DNA from: Planctomycetaceae bacterium
GTDB lineage: Bacteria; Planctomycetota; Planctomycetia; Pirellulales; Thermoguttaceae
DNA: 34,200 bases
Assembly: GCA_031256755.1 (NCBI GenBank)
Contig: JAIRPZ010000319.1
Location: forward strand, 1-34,200
Direction: 5' to 3'
Shown here: in pieces, positions 1 through 8,897 of the stretch
Position numbering within the stretch: position 1 is the stretch's first letter
How the letters are laid out: each line of letters begins with the position of its first letter
Notes under the pieces: model-generated
The model's database searches: none
Told to the model about the DNA's origin: nothing
The model's input: the letters and a program-made list of their open reading frames with translations, nothing else
Position numbers and translations under genes: made by a program

Positions 1-3
1 ATT

Positions 4-21
4 ACCTATCTGAAAATAGGT
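4..21. repeat. Small hairpin at window edge
   Basis: ACCTAT and ATAGGT form a perfect 6-bp inverted repeat around a 6-nt loop, with a T-rich stretch after it on the plus strand. It could be a weak terminator for a plus-strand gene left of the window. The stem is AT-rich and short, so this is uncertain. Confidence 0.3.
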
Positions 22-71
22 CTTTCTCATTTTAAGATCCTTTCTCTCCGAAATCATTCGGAATTAAGTAT

Positions 72-110
72 ACATGGACATTTTCGGCACCCTGCCGAAA
101 CCTGTCATGT
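72..110. terminator. Long imperfect hairpin downstream of the methylase gene
   Basis: The arms ACATGGACATTTTCGG and CCGAAACCTGTCATGT pair with small bulges, closing on a TTCGG/CCGAA stem with loop CACCCTG. It lies about 195 bp beyond the stop of the minus-strand methylase and is the only strong secondary structure in the gene-free stretch 1-304. No clear T-run follows on either strand, so it may be a transcript-end stabiliser or a repeat rather than an intrinsic terminator. I see no gene in 1-304. Confidence 0.4.
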
Positions 111-304
111 TTCACCGCCGTTTACAGCAATTTTTGTACCAGATGAATCAAAAAGGGAAATACTGCCGCAAATCCTTATTAGACAGCAATTTGCGTAAAA
201 CAGAAAAATTGGCGCGATTCTGCCGGTAACGCAAACAATGCAGTAAAATAATACAAATTAGTAAAAAGTGTATCATTTTAATACATTTCTTTCGGAGCAG
301 CGTT

Positions 305-2389
305 TTACCCGTCCGCACGAAACCGGATTTCGTAGTTTTTGATGAAATCCCGCTCTTCGTCCGTCAAGCCGTAAAGCGGGGCAATGGCATCATCAATCTT
401 GTCTATCAGCGGCTTGGAATAACGTATCTTAAACTCCCGGAACAATTGGACATTTCTATACGCTTTCGTTTGATGTTCCCGGACATGCTTTTTAATGTCC
501 TGAAGATAGGATGCGTATAATTTTTCAATCCTTCCGGTGACAGACAGTGTCAATTTGTCCGCAGGGATCGGAAACGATTCAATCTCCGATGTTTTCCACG
601 AAGGATAACATGTATAAACCTGATTGTACCACCACAGCAAACTGCTTGATAAAACCGCACCGATGCTGCCGGCAATTTTTGTATCAAAAAACAGGACTTT
701 TTCCGTCATGGAACCGGTCGGAAAATCCGTAATGACTTTATAGTATTCGCCGCCCGCCGTCCGGTAATAAATTGCCTTGCCCTCTTTTTGCCGCAGCGTG
801 CCGATAGTCGTTTTGATTTCCCGTAATTTCTGCAAAATAGATTGTTCTACCGGCAGCGAAATTTTTGCATAGCGTCCGGGCAACCCCAAACCGGCCACTT
901 CAGCAAACGTAATGCCGCTGATGAGGGTCTGCAACGCCGTATGCTTGTCTTTGCGGTACATTTGAGTAGACAAAACGGAGCGGTTCGGCAGACCGTCTTT
1001 GCAAAAACTGATGACAGACGTTTTTTGATGCGCCTGAGGGAAAATTTGCTGCGGACGGTCAGAAAGCGACAGCACTTTTATCGTGCTGCATTGCGTCTCA
1101 AGAAGCCGGTGCAGTCCGGTTGCCGCATCACTGGAAACAGCCGTCATCGGCACGATAAATGTCAAATATCCGCCCTTTTTCAAGGCGTGAAACCCGTTTT
1201 CAATGAACAGCGAAAACGTATCCATCGAACCTTTTTGTTTGTTTTTTATTGTTTTTGCACTTTGATAATTGTTACGAAAATATTCTTTTTGTTCGGGCGG
1301 ATAGTCCGCTCCGTATGGCGGATTGCCGATGACAATGTCGAATTTTTCAGCAGAATGAACGTTCAGCAGCGCATTGCGGCAAGTAAAATTCGCAATGTCC
1401 GGCAGCGGTTCGATTCCGAAATTTTCTTTTTCCGGGTCCGGCTGAATATCCTGTATCAGTGATAAAAACAGCCGCAGCACAGTAATCTGCACCGCCATCG
1501 GCTGAATATCAATGCCGTAAATAACGTTACGTAAAATCTCCGACTTTTTTTGATAACGTTCCTGCGGCGGCAATGTTTTATGCGGATCAATCCGCTGCAT
1601 AAGGGCGTTCAAAATCCCGCAGGGAAACGCTCCACAGCCGCAGGCGGGATCGAGAATTTTCAAATCTTCAAGCCGATGGTTTTCTGAACCGTCTGCAAAA
1701 TATGTATTCAGCCCCTCATTCACCATGTAATCCACGATCTCGCGCGGCGTGTAATAACTGCCGGTCATTTTCCGCCGGCTCTTTTGACCGCCGGCTTCAA
1801 TATAAGCGAGCAGACATTCAAAAATTCGTCCGATGAATTCAGGATCAATGCATTCCGAATCACCCGTTTCGTTCAGCGTGTACGGATACTGCGAAAGAAT
1901 ATCCACAATTCCCGCTGCCGGATATTTCCCGCCGGATTCTTTCGGCGTTTGCAGCAGCGGCTTCGAAAAGAAAAAAAGATCGGGCAGCGGACAATTATCA
2001 CCGGGATGTTCCGTAAAAAGACCGCCGTTCAGAAACGGGATTTTTTGATAAAACAGTTTTTTGAGAATACCGTCATTTTTAATAAGGTTTTTGTTTTCCA
2101 ATTCGCCGCGCCGGGACATCGGCGTATTCAGAGAACCGAAAAACAAATTGCGGAGGATAACTTTATAATACCGGCAGTCCTCTTCTTTGAGATTTTCGTT
2201 GCAAAAATCATATTCAAAAAGGGGTGCGGGAATGAGTTTTTTCTCGCGGAGAAAAAAACAGAGCAGCAGGCGGATAATGATGCGCAGCGTGCCGTCAGGA
2301 TTTTGCGACGCTTCGGCTGCCCGAAAATACCAGTTGCGGAGTTCTTCATAAATTTTTTGCGGACGTTTTTTCCGGCAGTTCCTGTCCAT
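305..2389 (-). CDS. Eco57I-like adenine-specific DNA methyltransferase, probably N-terminally truncated
   Basis: Predicted SAM-dependent N6-adenine DNA methylase of the Eco57I/type IIG kind. Visible are motif I (ILDPACGCGAF, about residue 245), the catalytic motif IV NPPYG (about residue 355) and a C-terminal target-recognition-like region. The protein is 694 residues, whereas type IIG fusions commonly run to about 900-1200. The segment RLLLCFFLREKKLIP, which in relatives sits well inside the protein after the nuclease region, begins near residue 40 here, so an N-terminal nuclease domain appears absent. The ATG lies 14 bp after the gltB stop with only a weak GGA upstream, so it may be co-transcribed with gltB. 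It could be an orphan methylase or a decaying R-M gene; the reading frame itself is intact. No partner nuclease or specificity gene is in the window. Confidence 0.8.
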   Translation of the reverse strand: MDRNCRKKRPQKIYEELRNWYFRAAEASQNPDGTLRIIIRLLLCFFLREKKLIPAPLFEYDFCNENLKEEDCRYYKVILRNLFFGSLNTPMSRRGELENKNLIKNDGILKKLFYQKIPFLNGGLFTEHPGDNCPLPDLFFFSKPLLQTPKESGGKYPAAGIVDILSQYPYTLNETGDSECIDPEFIGRIFECLLAYIEAGGQKSRRKMTGSYYTPREIVDYMVNEGLNTYFADGSENHRLEDLKILDPACGCGAFPCGILNALMQRIDPHKTLPPQERYQKKSEILRNVIYGIDIQPMAVQITVLRLFLSLIQDIQPDPEKENFGIEPLPDIANFTCRNALLNVHSAEKFDIVIGNPPYGADYPPEQKEYFRNNYQSAKTIKNKQKGSMDTFSLFIENGFHALKKGGYLTFIVPMTAVSSDAATGLHRLLETQCSTIKVLSLSDRPQQIFPQAHQKTSVISFCKDGLPNRSVLSTQMYRKDKHTALQTLISGITFAEVAGLGLPGRYAKISLPVEQSILQKLREIKTTIGTLRQKEGKAIYYRTAGGEYYKVITDFPTGSMTEKVLFFDTKIAGSIGAVLSSSLLWWYNQVYTCYPSWKTSEIESFPIPADKLTLSVTGRIEKLYASYLQDIKKHVREHQTKAYRNVQLFREFKIRYSKPLIDKIDDAIAPLYGLTDEERDFIKNYEIRFRADG

Positions 2390-2403
2390 AAAATATCCGC
2401 ACC

Positions 2404-5400
2404 CTACGCCTGAAATACTTGCTGTTCCGTTGTTTTCCGGCTCTGCAAGTCCACCGGATTCGTTAAACCCAAAGCCGCCCGGTATTCCATCGGAATCACC
2501 TTCACGAACAAGTTTTTCGTCCGTTCCCAGTTTTCCAGCAACTCTTTCGCTTTCGTGCTGCCCGTATAATCGAAATGTTTTTGAATCATCTTCCGCAGAC
2601 GGGAAATGTCGTTTTCCAAAAACATCGGTTCCAAATCAACCATTTCCAGATTGCACCGCAAATCGAACTGTTGATCAGGATCATACACATAAGCGATTCC
2701 GCCGGACATACCCGCCGCAAAATTCACACCGGTCGGTCCCAGTACCGCCACACAGCCGCCCGTCATATATTCGCAGCCGTGATCGCCTACGCCTTCCACC
2801 ACAACGACCGCTCCGCTGTTCCGCACACAAAACCGCTCGCCGACGCGTCCGTTAATATACGCCTCGCCGCCCGTTGCCCCGTAAAAAAGCGTCTTGCCGG
2901 CAATCACATTCTGCGATGCGTCCAGCGGGCTGTCCGGCGATTTCTGGATAATCAATTTGCCGCCCGACAATCCTTTTCCGACATAATCATTGGCTTCGCC
3001 GGTTAAATGCAGTGTCACGCCCGCTGCCGTAAAAGCACCGAAACTTTGTCCTGACGTTCCTTCAAACGACAACTTCACCGTATCTTCCGGCAGACCGGCG
3101 GCACCGTATTTTTTCACAATGGAGTACGAAACCGCCGCCCCTATCGACCGGTCAAGATTCGTGATTTTGTACGATTTGGCAACCGGCTTTCCGGTATTTA
3201 CGGCTTCCTTCGTTTCTTCAACGATCTGCTTCATCAGCGGCGTGACTCCGTCCAGATGTTGTTTTTCGTTACAGCAAATCGCCACCGTTTCCGGGACATC
3301 AGGACGGACAAAAACGGAAGAAAGATCAATCGTTTTGATTTTCCAGTTGTCCGCAGCGGACGGCTGTTTCTGAAACAATAAATCGCTGCGTCCGACCATT
3401 TCGGTAAAAGTACGGAAACCGAGTTTCGCCATAATGAGCCGGAGTTCTTCCGCAATAAACCGGAAGTAGCGGATTAAATGTTCCGGCGCACCGCCGAAGT
3501 TTTTCCGCAGACGTGCATCCTGCGTGGCAATGCCGACCGGACAAATATTCGCATTGCACTTTCTCATCAGCACGCAGCCGAGAGATACAAGAGCCGCCGT
3601 TCCGAAACCGAATTCTTCCGCACCAAGCATAGCGGCAACCGCAATGTCGCGCCCGGTCCGTATCTGACCGTCCGTTTGAATTCTCACCCGTCCGCGCAAC
3701 TCGTTCCGCACCAATGTCTGCTGCGTTTCCGCCAAACCGAGTTCCCAAGGAACGCCCGCATTTTTAATACTGCTCAACGGACTGGCTCCGGTTCCGCCGT
3801 CGCCGCCGCTGATCAAAATCATATCGGCTTTTCCTTTTGCCACTCCGGCCGCAATCGTTCCGACACCGCAGATGCTGACCAGTTTGACGCTGACTCTCGC
3901 TTCGGGATTGACGTTTTTCAAATCGAAAATTAACTGTGCCAAATCTTCAATCGAATAAATATCGTGATGCGGCGGCGGGCTAATCAAACTGACTCCCGGC
4001 GTGCTGTGCCGTATCCTGCCGATTTCTTCGTTGACTTTATGACCGGGCAAATGTCCGCCTTCACCGGGCTTCGCCCCTTGCGCCATTTTAATTTGCAATT
4101 CCTTGGCATTGGCGAGATATTCTGTCGTCACACCGAATCTGCCGGAAGCAATTTGTTTGGTTGCGCTGTTCCGGTCAATGCCGTCCACCGGTACAAACCG
4201 GGCGGAATCTTCGCCGCCTTCGCCGCTGTTCGACATACTGCCGATCCGGTTCATCGCCGCCGCCATCGCTTCATGGACTTCCCGGCTTAATGCGCCGAAA
4301 CTCATTGCACCGGTCATAAAACGCCTGACCAACTGATCAGCCGGTTCCACTTCTTCAACCGGCACGGAACTGCATTTATCGTAACGGAAATCCATTAAAC
4401 TGCGGAGCGTGCAATGTCTGCCGGTTTGATTATTGATGCGTTCCGCAAAAGCATCGTAGGATTTCTGATCCTGATTGCGGACGGCAAACTGCATCAGGGC
4501 AATGCTTTCGGCATCCCAAAGGTGCGGCGGGCCGTTACGCCGGTTCCGGTGTTCGCCGCCGGGATCAAGAATCTCCGCACCGCCGCGTTTGATCCGGTAA
4601 GCGTCTTCATGCCGGAGCAGCGTTTCCTTCGCAACGTCATCGAAACCGAGTCCGCCGATTCGGGAAGGAATCGGACCGAAAAATTCTTCGACAAATTCCC
4701 GGTTCAGTCCGACCGCCTCGCAGGACAATGTATAACGATAAGACCGGATGGTGCTGATACCCATCTTCGAGAAGATTTTGAGCAATCCCTTGTCAATCGC
4801 AGAAATATAGTTTTTGACCGCTTCCTGCAAACCGGGAACGGAAACCGGCTGCTGTCCGCTGCCCGCTAATAATTCGGCGGCAATCGTTTCCATCGCAAGA
4901 TACGGACAAACGGCATCGAGTCCCGTCGTGATCAGCATCGCAAAATGGTGAACCTGCCGCGGTTCGGCGGATTCAAGGATCAGCCCTACTTTGCCGCGTA
5001 ACCCCTTACTCATCAGATACCTGCCGAGACCGCTGGAAACAAGCAAAGACGGAACAGCAACCCGGCGAGCGTCCGCTTTTTTATCACTCAAAATCAAAAT
5101 GCCCGCCCCGTCGCTGATGGCAAGTTCGGCATCACTACAAATACGCTGCATTGCCTGCCGCATGGATGAAGCGAATCTTTGGAAACGGCTTTCTCCGTTT
5201 GCATCGGTACACGGCGTTGTTCCGTCTTCTTTCTCAAAGGTGGTGTCAATCCGAACTGCTTTGATGTCGGGATCGTTGATCTCAAAAATCTGCTGCAAAT
5301 CCGGCGGAGTAAGAACCGGCGTTTTGATTTTCAGGCAGTGAGCGTGAGACGGAAACTCCGTCAGCGGCGAACCAAGCGGACCGATAAAAGAGGTTAAACT

Positions 5401-7113
5401 CATTAAAAGTTTTTCCCGAATCGGGTCTATCGGCGGATTGGTCACTTGGGCGAACCGCTGCCGGAAATAATCGAACAGGAGTTGCGGTTTATCGGACAAA
5501 ACTGCCGGCGGCGCATCATAGCCCATTGCGCCGATAGCCTCTGCGCCGGTTTCGTACATCGGGCGGAGAATCAGATCAAGTTCTTCCCGCGTATAGCCGG
5601 CATTGCGCTGAACCGAGAGGAGCGAATGTCCGTCCGCTGCCGTATGTTCGGATTCATTCCGAACCGGTACGGACTCCGTTTGCGGCAGCCCGCTGTAATA
5701 AGCACCCGGTCGGCTTAATTCGATCCGGTTGGCATCCACCCAGCGGCGGTAAGGACGGCTTCGGGTAATTTTCGCTTTGATTTCGTCATTGTTGATAATC
5801 CGTTTCTGCACGGTATCGACAAGAATCATTTTGCCCGGCGAAACGCAGCCGCGCTGGACAATGTCCGCCGGATCAATCGGCAAAACTCCGGCCTCGGAGG
5901 AAAGCAGAAAACGGTCTTCTTTCGTGACGGAATAGCGTGCCGGTCGCAGTCCGTTGCGGTCAACGATGCTGCCCGCCACGCGTCCGTCGCTGAATGCCAT
6001 TGCTGCCGGTCCGTCCCACGGTTCCATAAACGTTGCGTGATATTCAAAAAATCCACGCTGATCTCTGCCGAGTGCATATTTTTCTCCCCACGCTTCGGGA
6101 ATCATCATCAAAATCGAATGGGCTAAACTTCTGCCGGAAAGTGCGAGTAATTCAAGCATATTGTCAAACAAGGCAGAATCGCTGTCGTCAAGGTTATTGA
6201 AGATCGGCAGGATTTTTTCGAGAGAATCTCCCCAGACCGTTTCGTTGCGGTGAATCAAGCCGTTCAGGATTTCCTGTGCGCTGCACCGCCGGTCAACGTT
6301 TCCCCGAATGGTGTTGATTTCGCCGTTGTGACACATCATACGGAACGGATGGGCAAGCGTCCAATTCGGGAACGTGTTGGTGCTGTACCGCTGATGAACG
6401 ACGGCAATGGCGGATTCCATATCCTCTTCGAGCAAATCGGGATAGAACCGTGTCAGTTGGGCGGCGATCATCATTCCTTTATACACTAGAGTCCGGCAGG
6501 ACAAGGACGAAATGTAAAACTCCTGCCAGCCCGTTAAACCGCTTTGACGGACTTTTTTTTCCGTCAATCGGCGGATGATGTAGAGTTTCCGTTCAAAGGC
6601 AAGTTCATCGAGACCGGGATTTTCGATGAAAATTTGTTTGACATCAGGACAGACGAGCCGGGCGGTTATACCGACAGTTTCCGGTTTGTTGGGAACGTTC
6701 CGTGTGCCGAGAATGGTGCAGCCGTTTTCTTCGATGGTTTTTTCAAGAACGGCGAAAAGTTTGCTGCTGTCCTGACGGGGCAAAAAGACCATACCGACGG
6801 CGTATTGCCCTTCTTTGGGCAGGGAGCGTCCGATTTGGGAGGATCGTTGTCGGAAGAACCGGTCAGGAATTTGCAGGAGAATTCCGGCACCGTCGCCGGT
6901 ATCGGGGTCGCTGCCGACGGCTCCCCGGTGAGCGAGATTATTGAGAATGACGCAGCCGTCGCGGACGATTTGGTGGGAGCGTCTGCCGTTAATATCGGCG
7001 GTGAGACCGATTCCGCAGGCATCATGTTCTTCGCGGGGATCGTAAAGTCCGCCGCGCTGCGACTGGGCTAACCGGTAGGAAAAATCGGTAAGCGGTTCCG
7101 TACTGTGTTTCAT
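2404..7113 (-). CDS. gltB: Glutamate synthase large (alpha) subunit
   Basis: Cytosolic ferredoxin- or NADPH-dependent glutamate synthase: makes two glutamates from glutamine and 2-oxoglutarate. Domains in order are a class II glutamine amidotransferase (nucleophile Cys33 in HDACGIG with the revised start), a central domain, the FMN-binding synthase domain (GEGGEDSARF, GAKPGEGGHLPG), a 3Fe-4S cluster motif (CVLMRKCNANICPVG) and a C-terminal GXGXG beta-helix. At 1569 residues the length is normal. The ORF track starts at a TTG (7143) only a few bases after the predicted transcription start; I prefer ATG 7113, ten codons downstream. In maturing GltB the N-terminal propeptide is removed to expose the Cys. 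No gltD is adjacent; a GltA/NfnB-type small-chain protein lies at 26540. The methylase follows closely on the same strand. Confidence 0.95.
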   Translation of the reverse strand: MKHSTEPLTDFSYRLAQSQRGGLYDPREEHDACGIGLTADINGRRSHQIVRDGCVILNNLAHRGAVGSDPDTGDGAGILLQIPDRFFRQRSSQIGRSLPKEGQYAVGMVFLPRQDSSKLFAVLEKTIEENGCTILGTRNVPNKPETVGITARLVCPDVKQIFIENPGLDELAFERKLYIIRRLTEKKVRQSGLTGWQEFYISSLSCRTLVYKGMMIAAQLTRFYPDLLEEDMESAIAVVHQRYSTNTFPNWTLAHPFRMMCHNGEINTIRGNVDRRCSAQEILNGLIHRNETVWGDSLEKILPIFNNLDDSDSALFDNMLELLALSGRSLAHSILMMIPEAWGEKYALGRDQRGFFEYHATFMEPWDGPAAMAFSDGRVAGSIVDRNGLRPARYSVTKEDRFLLSSEAGVLPIDPADIVQRGCVSPGKMILVDTVQKRIINNDEIKAKITRSRPYRRWVDANRIELSRPGAYYSGLPQTESVPVRNESEHTAADGHSLLSVQRNAGYTREELDLILRPMYETGAEAIGAMGYDAPPAVLSDKPQLLFDYFRQRFAQVTNPPIDPIREKLLMSLTSFIGPLGSPLTEFPSHAHCLKIKTPVLTPPDLQQIFEINDPDIKAVRIDTTFEKEDGTTPCTDANGESRFQRFASSMRQAMQRICSDAELAISDGAGILILSDKKADARRVAVPSLLVSSGLGRYLMSKGLRGKVGLILESAEPRQVHHFAMLITTGLDAVCPYLAMETIAAELLAGSGQQPVSVPGLQEAVKNYISAIDKGLLKIFSKMGISTIRSYRYTLSCEAVGLNREFVEEFFGPIPSRIGGLGFDDVAKETLLRHEDAYRIKRGGAEILDPGGEHRNRRNGPPHLWDAESIALMQFAVRNQDQKSYDAFAERINNQTGRHCTLRSLMDFRYDKCSSVPVEEVEPADQLVRRFMTGAMSFGALSREVHEAMAAAMNRIGSMSNSGEGGEDSARFVPVDGIDRNSATKQIASGRFGVTTEYLANAKELQIKMAQGAKPGEGGHLPGHKVNEEIGRIRHSTPGVSLISPPPHHDIYSIEDLAQLIFDLKNVNPEARVSVKLVSICGVGTIAAGVAKGKADMILISGGDGGTGASPLSSIKNAGVPWELGLAETQQTLVRNELRGRVRIQTDGQIRTGRDIAVAAMLGAEEFGFGTAALVSLGCVLMRKCNANICPVGIATQDARLRKNFGGAPEHLIRYFRFIAEELRLIMAKLGFRTFTEMVGRSDLLFQKQPSAADNWKIKTIDLSSVFVRPDVPETVAICCNEKQHLDGVTPLMKQIVEETKEAVNTGKPVAKSYKITNLDRSIGAAVSYSIVKKYGAAGLPEDTVKLSFEGTSGQSFGAFTAAGVTLHLTGEANDYVGKGLSGGKLIIQKSPDSPLDASQNVIAGKTLFYGATGGEAYINGRVGERFCVRNSGAVVVVEGVGDHGCEYMTGGCVAVLGPTGVNFAAGMSGGIAYVYDPDQQFDLRCNLEMVDLEPMFLENDISRLRKMIQKHFDYTGSTKAKELLENWERTKNLFVKVIPMEYRAALGLTNPVDLQSRKTTEQQVFQA

Positions 7114-7157
7114 TCGTGCAACGTTCCAATGGTGTTCAGACAAAGTATAGCCCCGAT

Positions 7158-7166
7158 ATTATAGCA
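7158..7166 (-). promoter_or_regulatory. Extended -10 promoter for gltB
   Basis: Read on the minus strand the site is TGCTATAAT, a perfect -10 box with the TGn extension. No good -35 box is seen 16-18 bp upstream. Transcription would start near 7151, giving a leader of about 37 nt to ATG 7113. Confidence 0.55.
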
Positions 7167-7185
7167 TAAATTAACGTACGTGGGC

Positions 7186-7315
7186 GTGGGCAATGCCACG
7201 TCGACTGCAAAGTCCTAAAACTCACAAATATTAGGCAATACAGGCAATTTAGGAAGGTGTTTTCACGACCTTTTACGGCAAAAAACCGACTTTGCAGGTG
7301 ACGTGTGGGCAATGC
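7186..7315. repeat. MITE-like intergenic unit with nested inverted and direct repeats
   Basis: An 18-bp imperfect inverted repeat (CACGTCGACTGCAAAGTC at 7197-7214 against GACTTTGCAGGTGACGTG at 7288-7305, two mismatches) encloses 73 bp. An exact 11-bp direct repeat GTGGGCAATGC (7186-7196 and 7305-7315) flanks or overlaps both arms. No ORF lies inside. The unit sits between the stop of the solenoid gene and the gltB promoter. It could be a small non-autonomous mobile element, a scar, or a long-stem regulatory RNA. Confidence 0.45.
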
Positions 7316-7395
7316 GCGGCGGCTTATTCAGGTACTTTCGCAGGATCCATGCAAAAGGTTTGGAAATGGCACCAGGCCCCATCAACAATGTTTTT

Positions 7396-8352
7396 TCAAA
7401 TAATGCCCGCCCGAATTATCGCGGGACGGCTGTAATCCGCTGATTGGGAAATATCTCTATCCGATTGTTCACGGAGAGGAGTATTTTCGGAAGATTCCAG
7501 CATATAAAAACTCATATCACCGTCTTTATTGTACGATATATGCACCGACGGGTTGAGAGAGTATATGCCGTTATCCGCCAGGTCTGCGGTGCTGCTCCTA
7601 ATCACCGCATCTCCGGCATTTCCGAAAGCCGCAATGCGCCCGTTATTGCAGAAAAAAATATGCTCGGCAGAATTAGCAATTGCCGGTAATTTTAATACGT
7701 CGCCGTCAACGATCAGCGTTGTCGCAGCGATTTGCCCGTAAGCAATGTTTCCTCCGGTACAAGACAAACAACCGCCGGCGACCAGAACTATTTCGCCAAT
7801 ACTTTCCGATGTCATATCGCCGCCGACAGTGAGACATCCTCCGACGGTTCTTATTCCCGTAAATTTTTCCGGCGGACAAAACAAATTGCGGTTGTGTATT
7901 TTACTATTCAGTATGTGATTGGTAAAACATGATGCATCATCAATGAAAAACATTAATATCTCGTTTATTTTTTTTGCCTTGCTTTGTGCGAGATAAGCGG
8001 TACATTCCTCTTCACTGTTAATTTTCAGTATATCGGTGACTCCTGCCCACACCCACAGAACGCGTCTTACTGTTATATTTCCATGAATGGTAATGCTTTT
8101 TTCTGCCGTTAACAGTGCGTCCTTACACCTTGACAGAACGTTTCCGTGTATCGTAACATTGCCCCGCGTAAATAAATTCGCATCCTTTCCTGAAAATAAA
8201 AGATCGCCGTGAATCGTTATATCGTCTGCCGATCTGAGCCATACGTTATTACCGGTTATGTGAACATTTTTTGTAAATATTGTATCGCCGGTAAGATATG
8301 TGTCCGAGCGGATGATTGTGTCTTTTGTGATGATTCGGCTTGCGGCAGGCAT
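7396..8352 (-). CDS. Unrecognised protein with beta-solenoid-like repeats
   Basis: A 318-residue protein that I cannot assign to a named family. The N-terminal third holds three near-identical rungs about 21-22 residues apart (DDITIHGDLL, GNVTIHGNVL, KSITIHGNIT), preceded by a related NVHITGNNV. A second glycine-rich set follows later (GGCLTVGGDM, GGCLSCTGGNI, TLIVDGDVL). Such spacing suggests a right-handed beta-helix or a bactofilin-like polymerising fold, which is inference. No signal peptide or membrane segment is seen, so a cytoplasmic location is more likely. Own promoter upstream (TTGACG-16-TAAAAT); start ATG 8352 lies about 20 nt after the predicted transcription start. It is divergent from the truncated WD40-like gene. 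Confidence 0.7.
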   Translation of the reverse strand: MPAASRIITKDTIIRSDTYLTGDTIFTKNVHITGNNVWLRSADDITIHGDLLFSGKDANLFTRGNVTIHGNVLSRCKDALLTAEKSITIHGNITVRRVLWVWAGVTDILKINSEEECTAYLAQSKAKKINEILMFFIDDASCFTNHILNSKIHNRNLFCPPEKFTGIRTVGGCLTVGGDMTSESIGEIVLVAGGCLSCTGGNIAYGQIAATTLIVDGDVLKLPAIANSAEHIFFCNNGRIAAFGNAGDAVIRSSTADLADNGIYSLNPSVHISYNKDGDMSFYMLESSENTPLREQSDRDISQSADYSRPAIIRAGII

Positions 8353-8379
8353 GGATCATTGATCATTTTAGGCGGGCGT

Positions 8380-8407
8380 ATTTTAATCCATTTTTAAGAG
8401 CCGTCAA
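8380..8407 (-). promoter_or_regulatory. Sigma70-like promoter for the solenoid-like gene
   Basis: On the minus strand TTGACG (8402-8407), a 16-bp spacer and TAAAAT (8380-8385). A second TAAAAT occurs at 8365-8370. It lies back-to-back with the plus-strand promoter at 8457. Confidence 0.6.
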
Positions 8408-8456
8408 GAGTTGTTTATGTCCGCAGGAATTTCGTGAAACTGGCGGCGGACGAACG

Positions 8457-8485
8457 TTGCGATCGGGTGCGGGACGCATTATAAT
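8457..8485 (+). promoter_or_regulatory. Sigma70-like promoter for the truncated WD40-like gene
   Basis: TTGCGA (8457-8462), 17-bp spacer, perfect TATAAT (8480-8485). The -10 box overlaps the ATG at 8484, so that start cannot be used from this promoter. The next in-frame ATG, 8496, would be essentially leaderless. Confidence 0.6.
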
Positions 8486-8495
8486 GCACAATGAA

Positions 8496-8897
8496 ATGCT
8501 CACAAACGGAGAACCGCCATGGCTGCCAATTTTCACCGCCGGATTTCTTTATGCATGCATTACAGCCGCTTTCCTCACGGCAGCCGTCATTGTCTACAGT
8601 CCTTTCCGTTCTCATGCTGAAGACAACAATAACGATGGCGAACTGCCTGCCGCAGAACCGCTGATTCTTGAAGGACGTTTCGCTCAATTTTCGCCTGACA
8701 GTAAATGGGCAGCGACTGAATCAAGTGAAAATAACAAGCCGATTGCCCGGATTTATGACACCGCAACGTGGAAGGAAACCGCCAAAATTGAAAAGGGTTT
8801 TGTTCGCTTTGCCGGCTTTGCCAACTATATCCGGTCGAGGTATCCGTCTTTTATTTCCGTTTGTTCACATCTTGCTCTTGTCAGTCCGCCCTATTAG
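8496..8897 (+). pseudogene. Truncated membrane-anchored WD40-like protein
   Basis: The frame encodes one membrane anchor (LPIFTAGFLYACITAAFLTAAVIVY) and then a single WD40/PQQ-propeller-like blade (FAQFSPDSKWAATESS... ARIYDTATWKETAKI). A functional propeller would need several blades, but this frame stops after about 133 residues. The last 30 residues look unlike the family. The stop TAG uses the TA at the left boundary of the IS630 remnant (8895). Conceptually removing the element does not restore the frame, so decay went further than the insertion. The ORF-track TTG start at 8340 lies upstream of the promoter and is rejected. Confidence 0.55.
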
